A stretch of 64,000 bases of DNA from Polytrichum commune (lineage: Eukaryota > Streptophyta > Polytrichopsida > Polytrichales > Polytrichaceae), in NCBI GenBank assembly GCA_950295325.1, contig OX485809.1:18228001-18292000 (forward strand). The letters are read 5' to 3'. Shown here in pieces: positions 54,548 through 64,000 of this stretch; position 1 is the stretch's first letter; each line of letters begins with the position of its first letter. A program made the position numbers and the translations under genes. The notes under the pieces were generated by a model. It was not told the origin of the DNA, made no database searches, and saw only the letters and a program-made list of their open reading frames with translations.

Positions 54548-55432
54548 CATACCTTGGACAACTTCCAAAATAATTATAGTTAACTAGATTTTTTTCAATA
54601 CATTTTAGGGAACAACTATAGTTAATAATTATAATTTCAAACCGATTTGAAGAACAACTATAGTTAACTAGAAAAATTTCAAGTATTATTATATATTGGA
54701 AGAAATTCGCCTCTTGATTTGCTTTAGTTGAGGGTTTTTAATATGCTCAGGCTATTGAGGATCATCGAGAAATGACTTTATATGATCACTCACATTGTTG
54801 GGCTCTTGAACAATCTCCATGTACACACTAGTAGAAAAAGAACTATGCAAACTTTGCAAACGATGCGAAAAGAAAAACCGCGGTCATTTTTCCTTTGCGG
54901 TTTTTTTGACCACCCTAATCTAGAGTCGCTAAACGACTACACATTTTACTTTTTCGTTTTGCGACTGCAATTTTAAAATTTTTGGGGTGTAAAATACACC
55001 ATTCGAAAGGTATCTTCAAAAGCTTTCCAACGGTATATTACAAGCCCCCAAATTCCTAAAATATCAGTTGGAAAACCAAAAAAACGAATCTGCAGTCGTT
55101 TAGCGACTGCAGAGCAGGATAGTCAAAAGAACCGCAATGGGAAAACAACTGCGGTCTTTTTTTCCGCATTGTTTTCTACTAGTGACACCACCAACACAAA
55201 TAACACACTAGTGACACTACAATACTACAATAGAATTCCATGAATATGTTGCGCTCAACTTTAGTTGACTAGATATTTAGTTAACTAGATATAACTATAC
55301 ATAACTAGATATTTTGGCAAACCAAATAAACAATAATGGTTAACCACATTTTTTTGATAGCGAACAACTATAGTTACGAAAGGCAACTAGTTAACTAATA
55401 GTTGAATTAGTTGGTTAGTTGTTCAAGGTCTG
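54548..55432. mobile_element. hAT-type non-autonomous element, family A copy 2
   Basis: 885 bp. Left CATACCTTGGACAACT; right end read inward CAGACCTTGAACAACT; flanks AAACATTT and AGACATTT (7 of 8 bases, hAT-like). Both ends carry AACTATAGTTAACT-type subterminal repeats. Inverted relative to copy 1. It is interrupted by a CACTA-type MITE; without it the element is about 523 bp. Confidence 0.88.
54826..55184. mobile_element. CACTA-type MITE nested in the hAT-type element
   Basis: 359 bp. Left CACTAGTAGAAAA, right TTTTCTACTAGTG, with the 3-bp duplication ACA on both sides (54823-54825 and 55185-55187). Inner palindromic words CCGCGGTC and GTCGTTTAGCGAC are repeated in inverted order. Ends and duplication length are those of the CACTA/En-Spm superfamily. 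Non-coding. Confidence 0.93.
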
Positions 55433-55559
55433 AGACATTTGGACATTACATGTGTACATTTGAAAATCGAAGTTCATTTTTTAATCCAGGATATCAAAAG
55501 GATAATGGGATTGAAAGTACATCATGATGGTTCTAAACTGGCTAGTTTCTTAGAGTGGC

Positions 55560-56480
55560 GAGTGGTAGCTTCCATGAGATAGAGGCTAATGTCAATTTGA
55601 TGGTTTAACTAAAAGGAAGACTTGAGGCTCCCTAAAACTACATCCTCAAATAGTGATGAAAACTTATCTCTAATGGGATTATATAAGGGACACTCCAATA
55701 CAAAGTGTGCCTCATTTCCAACTATATTATAAGAGCAAAAGCCGCATAATCTATTATCTCTAGAGACATGGATAATCAATCACCGTCTAGTTTCAATAGC
55801 AAGTCTATGATTCAAGGTATGGTAAGCAACACTGATCTTGCATTGCGGTGTCAATGGTTGCTTCAAGTGCAATATGCAATTGTATTTGAGAGAATCCTTT
55901 GAGTTGTATGTTTTTTCCATGAGAGATGGAAAGAGTTCCACTCTTTAGCAAGAAAAAACCTCCTTGATATCATCAAAAACAAATTTTGATGTCGTCGTGG
56001 GTTTCCCTATGGGATAGACCGCAATGATGCCTTCCACATGGATCTCGATTTGTGCCAAGTGTTGAATCCTTGCTCAACAAGGTGTCGAGAAAGTGAGGTT
56101 GCTTGATTGATTAACCAAGAAGAGGGTAGGTGGGCAAGCTGTTGCTGGGAAACCATGGTGAGCTCAAGAGCATATAAATCTATAAGAGGTTTTCCAAATT
56201 AGTCAACAAAATGTGATAAGTTGTCAAAGAATGCAATTTGATGTGAGACATCATAATGGGTTACAATGTCGCGAATACCATCATTTAGTAAGTGATTTTT
56301 CATCCAAATTTCAATCATCCATGACAATATTTTATTACATAAATGTTAAGATGCAGTACACACCAAACTTTGTTTCCATATTTGACATTTGAATGAACTA
56401 AAAAATAAGTTGGTTTAGAAACACTTGTAAACTTATTCACAAGAAGTGGCATAAGAAAAGGTGTCACAATGACATAAAAG
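55560..56480 (-). pseudogene. LINE 3' region with zinc-binding RT tail (LINE-3)
   Basis: Minus-strand decayed C-terminus of a non-LTR retrotransposon. A frame reads RLCGFCSYNIVGNEAHFVLE followed by CPLYNPIRDKFSSLF (about 55620-55770). This is the C-x2-C...H-x4-C zinc-binding segment found after the RT of many plant LINEs. Upstream pieces (HTLNHRLAIETRR, SLSRHLVEQGFNTWHKS) fit the same protein. Stops and frameshifts are frequent. No RT catalytic core was found on this side. Confidence 0.7.
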
Positions 56481-57474
56481 ACCATATTGTCTATGAATGT
56501 CGTAGCATGGGCTTAGTCAAGTGCTTTGAGAGGAGTCAAAGGGAGAGGAAGGTTTGTGCTTACATGTGTTTAAGGGTCGAGAAACCAATGGCTAAGGGCC
56601 CATTGTGGGTGGGTTTAAGACTGAACGCCAATGGCCAAGGGCCCACTATGGGTAGATTTAGGACCAAACGCCAACGGCTAAAGGTGACCGGTGGCAACAA
56701 ATTCAAGACGAACTAGTGGCATGTTCAAGCCAAAGACACAATGGCCAAAGAATCTACCTAACACACCTTACAACTACCCCATAAGTATATGATGAGGTCG
56801 AAGTACGTACAATTGGGTGATTGGACCTGTGTTTACTCCACTTAAAGGCCACAATTACATGGCATACAATAAGCCCATCATAAGGCAAATCTTGTTTAAT
56901 TATGGGCCCCTCTACTGGTTACTAAAAGATTTGAAAGCTATTTAGCTCTTATTATTTTCTCACATCTTTGTACGAGGTCGGAAATTGATTTCTTTTATGT
57001 ATATGTGTGTACAAGTTTCTCGCATCTGCCCAATTTTTACTACTAGTAACACTCTATTTATAGGCAAACAAACAAGACATCCTAGCTGCGGGTGTCACTT
57101 TAAGGCCTAACTACCTTAGGTATTCTATGTTGGGCAATGGGCGTGCACAAGGTATTCCTTGTAAATAAGTAGATGACGATAAATCCACAATTATCCATAG
57201 GTCTAGTTGGTCTCAAGACAATTTGTAGAGAGTCGCTAAAAAGCATAGGCAACCACTTTATCGGTCTCTTCTCATATTGAAGCTGATAGCTATTCATGCC
57301 AACCTCACTAAAACTACCTACACCAGTGAACCAAATCCATAAACTTAGGAATATTCGATGTCTTGAACATGATTCTTTGTAATTCAAACTAGCCAACGAA
57401 GTCCTTTTACTTGAGCACCACAAAAACACCAAATTTCTTGGCCCCCAACTTAGTAAAAAGTGCAACCCGAATAA
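56481..57474. other. intergenic / unresolved decayed sequence
   Basis: A plus-strand stretch (56580-56700) repeats a GGCCNAGGGCCCANTNTGGG-like phrase twice. A 125-codon minus frame (57100-57477) is not recognised. Confidence 0.35.
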
Positions 57475-57550
57475 CATGGCAAACTAACAAGAAATGACCA
57501 TGATGACAACTGGAGGTGTCATCATGGGCATTTCTTGTTAGTTTGCCGTG
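57475..57550. repeat. near-perfect 35-bp hairpin
   Basis: Arms 57475-57510 and 57516-57550 match at about 33 positions and are separated by only a few bases. Could be a miRNA-type precursor or a footprint of a fold-back element. Confidence 0.85.
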
Positions 57551-58640
57551 TCATGCGGGTACCACGTTTCTATTAGCGCAAGAATTTTCAAGATTCTAAT
57601 GTCAAGCTAACCGTTACACATACATTATATGGTACATGGTCCCAAGGAGCAAGCTTATTTATATTTGGAGTGAAAACAAGATCATCTTGACAACTTAAAG
57701 TTATCGAAAGGACACTATAGTTTATGCATAAAAGGACGATAGCAACTATGCGGTGTTTGGAGGCGCATCTTGTTTTGGTATGTTAGCATGCTAATCTCCG
57801 CTTTTAACAAATACATTGGATATAGATAGGCGAGGTTCATCAACCTCAGCTCCCAAGAAGTTCCAAGCTCATTGATTTACATGATTCCAAGAGAAGATAA
57901 TAAATAAACTCAAGACCAAACTCCATTGAGGCCGAGAATAATAGGGAAACATCTTTGAGCACATGTTTATTTTTAGGTTGTAACACATGATAAGCAAGCT
58001 ATATAACTTGGAACCATCTATGAAACTTCTTGTGTTTTCACCTTTCAAGGAAATCTCTAAGATCTCTCAACGAATGCCAAATGTCATTGAACTTTTTATG
58101 TTACCTCGTAACTCTTAAAAGGAGCTACTAGGTCAATGGACCCCATCACTTGTATGTGGGAATGAAAGCAAGGTTTGGGGTCATATGAGATCCAATGAGA
58201 TGAGCAAATTTGGAACAAGGACAAGAGATATAATCCTTTTCTTGCTTAAAGAAAAAATATCCCTTAAGACTGCTGCAAATTTGTACACAAGGGTATTGAT
58301 CTGCTCGCAGTAAGTCCAACCAAAAATGATACCGTGTAGAATTGAAATCAAGTGGTTTAGATCAGCATGATAAAGTGCATCAACACAAATTCGTTTCACA
58401 CAGACCCACTCCATAGCACGGTTTGGATATAGAATGTGCACAAAACCAATTATGTTTTAATCATAACGTCCCGCCCAAGTATATCTTTCGTGATAGAACG
58501 TACTCTTTGCCTGCTGGGAAGAGTGGAGTCTGAACACACCACATCAATCCAAAAAACCTTTGATTGGTCCCAATTAAGTGGGCATCCGTAAACTGTGGTT
58601 TTGTTGGAAGAATTTACAGCAATCTCCTCTCCCGATTAAG
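57551..58640. other. intergenic, nothing recognised
   Basis: Short open frames only. Confidence 0.45.
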
Positions 58641-60100
58641 TACGCATCATGGTTAAGTGTGCAATTTTTTTGACAAAAATCAAGTTCATATTTTATTGTT
58701 TGAACATCTCATGCAGAGTCATTTGCCATCACCTGCTTGCTCAGCGCGTTCACCTTGCTCAACTTTGCAACGATTTCACATCGTTGGGCTTCGGTCAAGC
58801 AAGTTGCCTCAGGTTTCATCCGTTACCTGCTGCGATTCATCAAGCCAGAGGTTCTAGAAAACAATATGAGTAAAGTATGCACCTATGTACCATCTAAGTG
58901 CGCGCCAATGGCTCCGGTTCAAAGTGCGTACTTAAGTGGGAGATTACTGTATGCTTGCAATATTTTGATCCATCTGTTGGCCTGCAGATTCGAGCTTGAA
59001 TTCATGTGATTAAGGCGTGACTCCAAAATGTTTGAAACATCGATGCCATTACCCCTGATTGGGGTTACGGATTGTGACCCACATTAATTCCTCGGACCAA
59101 TCTGATTGAACTGTTGTTGGTGTCCATTATGGAACTCACGAACTCTTCCTCCTGGAAAAGATGAGTGCTTATTCCCAAGTAACGCCTCATCCCCTTCCGC
59201 CACTGTATGTTTTTTTGTGTTGTTGGGGGTTAGAGTCCTGGTTAATATTCAAATCAGGGAGCGCTCCTTTGAGTGTGGAGTTCGAAGAGCTGCTCAGTCC
59301 GTTGTTAGAAAGGGGTTTGATCATCCATTCGATTTTACAAACCCCTGGACTATTCCCGTACTTGGCCAGAAGCTCGGTCTTAGGGTTGGCATCGAATCCC
59401 AAAGCTTTCTCCACCATGAGACCTATGATCGGGGAGAACTGGCAGTTAGTTACAGATGAACTGGTTTAGTTTGAGAAATAACCGGTTGAAGTTCAAGACT
59501 GCAGGAAAATTACCGATCACGTTAGAGGAATTTATAGAATATACCCCAATTTAATAAAGGAAAACCGAAGGATGTCAACATGTAACCGGTTGGACTTGCA
59601 AACACTAGGATCTCAACCAATTATGCCCAAAAATCTCCCTGATCACTGCATGAGACTGCATATGAATAAAAGTCACAGGCGCTTTTACATCTTCCCTAGC
59701 TGCAGTCTCTAACCATTCCTATGAATGCGGCATTTGTAAAGCATAAGTGTTATTTCCCAGGAAAGAACTTATCAAGATTATGCACCATGCACCATACATC
59801 ATACCTCATGGTTGAACCATATTATTTTCCCAGTACATGCATCCTTTGGTCCATTTAATGGGCAAGTGCATTGTATAAAGGTCTATTAGCAATCCACCAA
59901 TTCTGGCAGTGTTTTTGTGTCCCTCTGAGGACCATGGGGGAGGTCCTCTCAAGTCCTCACATGGACACCCTCACTTACTGGACATCTTTTTGGATCGTAA
60001 GTGGAGAGTGGGAAGGCTGCAGTCGATTGCAAGCCAGTCTTGAGAGATTGCTCATTTTGTTTCAGCCTTTGCCTTAGCGCTAATAATTTCATCCTTTGAT
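58640..60100 (+). other. GC-richer stretch, possible host exons
   Basis: From the ATG at 58711 a 48-codon frame (MQSHLPSPACSARSPCSTLQ and on) is rich in Ser, Arg and Cys and lacks acidic residues at its start, rather like a chloroplast transit peptide. It could end at a GT donor at 58853. Downstream, two overlapping plus frames (59106-59459 and 59161-59469) are open, but neither has a recognised domain. I cannot connect these pieces into a gene with confidence. Confidence 0.2.
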
Positions 60101-60401
60101 AAAGAAGCCCAGACATTTCCACATCTCAATAAAGATGAGGGCCAGGAAATTAATGTTTGGGTGGTTCCTCCGTAGGGCGACGTCCTCCAATCGCGTTTTG
60201 CATAATCACTTTCTCATGAATCCATCAAGAATCAAGAATCCAAATCTTCCCGTCATAGGTTGTCATAATTTTTAAGACCAGACCAAGTTTGAAGAGTGTT
60301 CGTCATCGTGATGGTCTAAAAATCAACTTGAATGTCAACTACTAGAAACTCAGAATCCCTCCCGAGTAGTGGATTTTGAGAGAGAGATGCTATACGAGTT
60401 A
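60100..60401. other. intergenic, nothing recognised
   Basis: No gene seen. Confidence 0.45.
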
Positions 60402-60741
60402 GGGCTGCAAAGTCCCAACTTGTGAGCCTCAAGTAATCACTTAAATATGGTTAAATATCATTAAAGTCATGTCTTAATTATTATTTTATGCAAAAACATT
60501 CACGGGACTTGGGTTCAGAGTTGGGTCTAGCTTTTTGCTCGACCCAACTTGCAACACAAATCCCGGGCCTCACCTCCAAAAAGTATTGCCATGTAGGCAT
60601 CCATGTCATAGGAACTTGGAACCCCGTGTGAAGTGGTAAGTCCCAGCTTCCATGCTCTCAACAGTTTATAGATTACATGGATTGACCTCATGTGACTTGG
60701 GAAGTTGGGACTTAAGATTTGGGACCCGTGTGAACCGGCCC
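60402..60741. mobile_element. PIF/Harbinger-type MITE
   Basis: 340 bp, flanked by TTA on both sides (60399-60401, 60742-60744). The right end read inward is GGGCCGGTTCACACGGGTCC, then AAGTCCCAACTT. The left end is GGGCTGCAAAGTCCCAACTT, apparently missing a ~20-bp piece of the terminus. Confidence 0.72.
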
Positions 60742-61915
60742 TTAGAGTCTCCTCTTAACTGTCGTATGTTATGATAGAATTCTTAACTCTTACTTTTGTC
60801 AGACACCCCATTTATATGGGTCTAGTAGTAGTCAGTCAGTCATACGTAAGGCAGTTTTTATACCCATTCACCCAAACCTTTGCTCATTCTTTTACACTAT
60901 CTCAATTCTCTTCATTTGTCCAATAGCTGGAACAACAATATTCAGAACATCTTCGATCTGTCTCGCAACAGAGGTAGCTTAGATTATTCCATCAAAACCT
61001 CTTATCCATTTCTTGCATAGAAGAGCCACGTCAAACTTTCTTACTAAAATACTATTGTAGCATTTCACCAAGTAACGAATTCCTCCCTAGTACTGTGTCT
61101 TTTCTTATCCCAAGTCCTCACACAGACGTACCCTTAGATCTTTATTTCAGTCCATTCTCTCAGATTTACAATCATGTGCAGATGAAACCAACTGCACTGT
61201 TTCAATGTACGGGGAGTACCAAGGTTTAGTTACGAGCTAGCCAATTTTTTTTGGAGATTTCCGAATGAGTTTGCAATGATTTGGATGAGGTACCGATGTA
61301 AAACTGTCAAGGTCGGAAATCGATTGGTTTCAAGGGGGAATACACTGGCAATATGGTCGGTTGAGGCATCATAGTTTGGGATATTTACCGAGCCAATTTT
61401 TAAAATTTAGGCAAGTAGCCGAAGGGACTAGGGATAGGGCAGAAATGTTATTAGGGTAATACTAGAGTTAAGACTCATAAGGTCAAAAGCCATGGAGGCT
61501 AATTTACGGTTGGTTTCATTGTCACTAGGCTGATATGGGTTTTGAGGCTCTAAGCAGTTAGAGACCCTCTCTCACAAGTATAAGAAGAGTTTGAGCCCCT
61601 TGGGCAAAGTACCTCACTCCTTCATTAGGGTTTTTTTTCTCTACCCCATTCATGTTCTAAGTTTTTGCTTCTGCTCTTGTATTTTCAATTGGTGTTTTCA
61701 AGCTTTGTGTTTGGCTTCAAACTTAGTGGGTGGCTTCCAATTTTGCACCACTTGTCAATCTCGTTCAAGGGTATATTGAATTAAGTGCCAAAATGATGGA
61801 TTTGTTCTTCATCTTTTCTTCCAGTTCTGCAATTGTGGGTAACAATAGTTATGGTGATTATGGCCATGTCTTGATAATCGATCGATTGCAAGTCGAGTGA
61901 TGATGGTCATGAACG
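60742..61915. other. intergenic, nothing recognised
   Basis: Short open frames only. Confidence 0.45.
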
Positions 61916-61919
61916 CATA

Positions 61920-62253
61920 GAGGTTTGAGGAACATTTATGTTGGTGAGTTGATTGTAAGTTGTGGGTGCTTTTGGTGGTTTGGGGGATCAAAGTTGGGTG
62001 TTGGTTGTGAGTGATTCAAGGCCCGGTGGGTTTGATTTGCATCGGTGGACTTCAAGTCACTATAGTGCCATTAGATTTGATTATGGAGGCAAGTTGTTTG
62101 CAGGCCAAATGTTGTTGTTGGCAGATGCATGAAGGTTTGAGAAACATTTATGTTGGATTTTTATGTTGGTGAGTTGATTGTAAGTTGTGGGTGCTTATGG
62201 TGGTTTGGGGGATCAAATTCAAGTGTCAATTGTGAGTGATTCAAGGCCCAGTT
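61920..62253 (+). repeat. direct duplication of a G/T-rich ~110-bp sequence
   Basis: AACATTTATGTTGG and the segment from GTGAGTTGATTGTAAGTTGT through GTGAGTGATTCAAGGCCC occur at about 61930-62022 and 62145-62250, separated by unrelated sequence. Confidence 0.8.
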
Positions 62254-62465
62254 GGAAGCAAAAAATGGAAGCTATGCTTAGAATTGCTTTGGAGGGGCCA
62301 GATGAAAACTTTGATAATATCATTAAAGGGGCAATTTCTTTGTGGAAAAATGGAACTAAGTACCGGTTCCTATATGCTAACCCTTCACGTTACATGTCTT
62401 CTGCAAGTGACGCTTCTTATACAGTAACTTTAATTATATCTATCAATTCTAATGATATCGATTAG
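62250..62465 (+). pseudogene. hAT transposase scrap
   Basis: An open frame reads MEAMLRIALEGPDENF, then ISLWKNGTKYRF and ANPSRYMS. This resembles the extreme C-terminus of plant hAT transposases (R-I-A-x-E-G-P...FD...W...). It lacks the rest of the protein and its reading continues upstream into the duplicated G/T-rich repeat. Identification rests on a short match and is tentative. Confidence 0.4.
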
Positions 62466-63270
62466 TTTCAAGGTTGCATGTATTGTTGTATTAACCAACC
62501 TCTAAAAAAATGTATTCACCCTCTTTGGTCCATACATTTTTCAAAGGCTACATCCTTGACCCCAAGATGGTGGGGGCTTGGCAAGGTTCAAGTCCGTCCA
62601 TGGATACTTGAGATTTCTCTCAACACAAATTCACCCCCTTAAAAGCATAACACCATTTTTATTCTATAAAATATAATTAAAAAAATACAACTTACTAAAA
62701 CTTAACTTTGGAAACATACCGAAGTCAAATTTAGAAACTAGGAAAATTACCATATGGTAGAGGTAAATCTTGGAATTTAACCGAGAAAAAAAAAACTAGC
62801 TTCCGGTAGCTTCCGAGTGTAAAGGAAAAAAATCCGAACCATTTTATAAAAGGTAGGAAATGTACCAATTTTTGTATAGAACTCCCCGGACTGTGCACTG
62901 TTCAGTCACAGAATGCAGTGATTCCAGACTACGCATAGATATAGCAGATTCCATCTATCCCCACTTTATTCATTGTGGTTTTTTTTGGTTTTATTTTTAA
63001 ATTTTTTAAATTTATAATTTAGACAGAAGGCCAACAATGCATAACCAAAGAGAAATTGTGGGTTTTTTTTTGTTTGTTAAAGTGGCTACTAAGTTACCAT
63101 ACTTCGAAGGCACAGTCCACTTGCTCCTGAGTCCAGCACAAACCCTAATTCACATGCGGCTACTCATAGAAAGTGTCTTTTGCCTCCAATGGGTAGAGAC
63201 CGTAGAGTTAACCAAGAAACTGCCAACCACTGGGCTTATTCGCTTTATCACACAGGAGCCAAAAAACATA
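62466..63270. other. intergenic, nothing recognised
   Basis: AT-rich; no convincing coding region. Confidence 0.45.
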
Positions 63271-63289
63271 TCAATATCTATGGAGCAGT

Positions 63290-63670
63290 TTTTCTTTCAG
63301 TATTTACAATTCGAAGAAGAGCCACCTCCTGAAATAATGATGCTACAGATGTGGTCCTCACCTGTGCCCATATTCCCACACCGTTTCCATGAGTATTAGT
63401 GGAATGTACACTAGGTGTCCACGGACTCACATACTTGTTCTTAATGTCAATAGAAGATGGATCATAAGAAGTAAGCAATCCCACAAATTCTTCATCCTAC
63501 AATTAGCAATTACATAGAAAACATATATTAAGGTACTTTTGTTTCTGCCTCATGTGGGTTCAAAATTTTCACATTCTTCCCCAATGCCTTTGGCTCAAGG
63601 GCCAGGTCAACGACCTTGGCCTTCGCCATAGCAACAACACTTGTGCCTACTTCTTGGCAATACTTTAGAC
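63290..63670 (-). CDS. possible two-exon gene fragment, unrecognised
   Basis: Two minus-strand frames are linked by a good small intron. The upstream piece (63670 to 63536; VAMAKAKVVDLALEPKAL and HEAETK) ends at a GTACCT donor. The next begins after AATTGTAG at 63497 (DEEFVGLLTSYDPSSIDIKN, then VSPWTPSVHS) and stays open to about 63278. The joined frame has the composition of a real protein, with no recognised domain. The upstream end runs into the family A element at 63666, so the gene is probably broken. It could also be a gene of another transposon. A separate acidic minus-strand tail (NNEDNDNIEANDDYEA) ends at about 63938. Confidence 0.35.
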
Positions 63671-64000
63671 CTTGGATAGCTGCCAAAATACCTATAGTTA
63701 AGTAGATTCTTTTCAATACATTTTAGGGAACAACTATAGTTAACTAGAAAATTTTCAAACCAATTTGAAGAACAACTATAGTCAACTAGGAAAAAGTAAG
63801 ATCATATTCAAGAACAACTATGGTTAACTAGATTATTTTCAGAGAACTATAACTATGGAACTACCTATAGTTAATTAAAAACAATTATGTTTAAAGAAAA
63901 AATATAGTCAATTGTAGTTATTAAATATGACTGTTAAGCCTCATAATCATCATTTGCCTCGATGTTGTCGTTGTCTTCATTGTTGGTGTTGGATTCCGGC
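63666..64000. mobile_element. hAT-type non-autonomous element, family A copy 3 (runs off the window)
   Basis: The left end TAGACCTTGGATAGCT is followed by CCAAAATACCTATAGTTAAG and the shared stretch CAATACATTTTAGGGAACAA, as in copies 1 and 2. Further AACTATAGTTAACT-type repeats fill 63690-63910. The right end is outside the window. Confidence 0.75.

Noticed and set aside
57100-57477. 125-codon minus-strand ORF as a gene
   Set aside because: No recognised domain, no usable splice links, and surrounding sequence looks like decayed repeats.

Overview
The window is nuclear DNA of a land plant with a large, transposon-filled genome. The evidence is a spliced plant bHLH gene with short GT-AG introns, a Ty3/gypsy element whose primer-binding site fits plant tRNA-Asp, and plant-type hAT, CACTA, PIF/Harbinger and Emigrant-like MITEs. 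The sequence alone does not fix the species. A gymnosperm, fern or lycophyte would fit the abundance of LINE remnants and a Tc1-type (DD34E) transposon. No rRNA, organelle, CRISPR or bacterial operon features were seen.

Layout. 0-12 kb: mostly AT-rich intergenic DNA, with a stretch at 1.65-4.2 kb rich in CTATRGTC-like motifs, an Emigrant-like MITE at 6.8 kb, and a GC-richer, unrecognised island at 8.1-11.5 kb. 12.6-16.8 kb: a SINE-like piece, a decayed LINE, a 1 kb hAT-type non-autonomous element and two small MITEs. 16.85-33.9 kb: a decayed Tc1-like transposon with ~0.2 kb inverted ends. It has been split by a 14.8 kb Ty3/gypsy element (17235-32005; two 1735-bp LTRs that look identical, so a young insertion) and by a 23-unit minisatellite. 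The gypsy element itself carries a hAT-type MITE. 33.9-37.4 kb: a second LINE type (RT plus RNase H), interrupted by another hAT-type MITE. 38.1-38.8 kb: a PIF/Harbinger MITE with an inner 40-bp palindrome. 40.47-44.46 kb: a complete hAT transposon with a perfect 8-bp target duplication and a nearly intact transposase. 44.6-49.1 kb: more MITEs. 49.6-52.95 kb: the one clear host gene, a three-exon bHLH transcription factor. 54.5-64 kb: further hAT-type, CACTA and Harbinger MITEs, a LINE tail, a hAT transposase scrap and possible host exons near 58.7 and 63.5 kb.

How the parts relate. The nesting gives an order of events: Tc1 element first, then decay and the gypsy insertion into its C-terminal coding region. 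The MITE inside the gypsy spacer came either after that insertion or with the gypsy family. The gypsy element encodes two small ORFs before gag, a gag with four zinc knuckles, protease, RT-RNase H-integrase and a 962-residue extra protein. It is also studded with the palindrome-like motif GRCTATAGTC in its LTRs and 3' half, including two different reading frames of the extra ORF. That pattern is the most unusual unexplained signal here.
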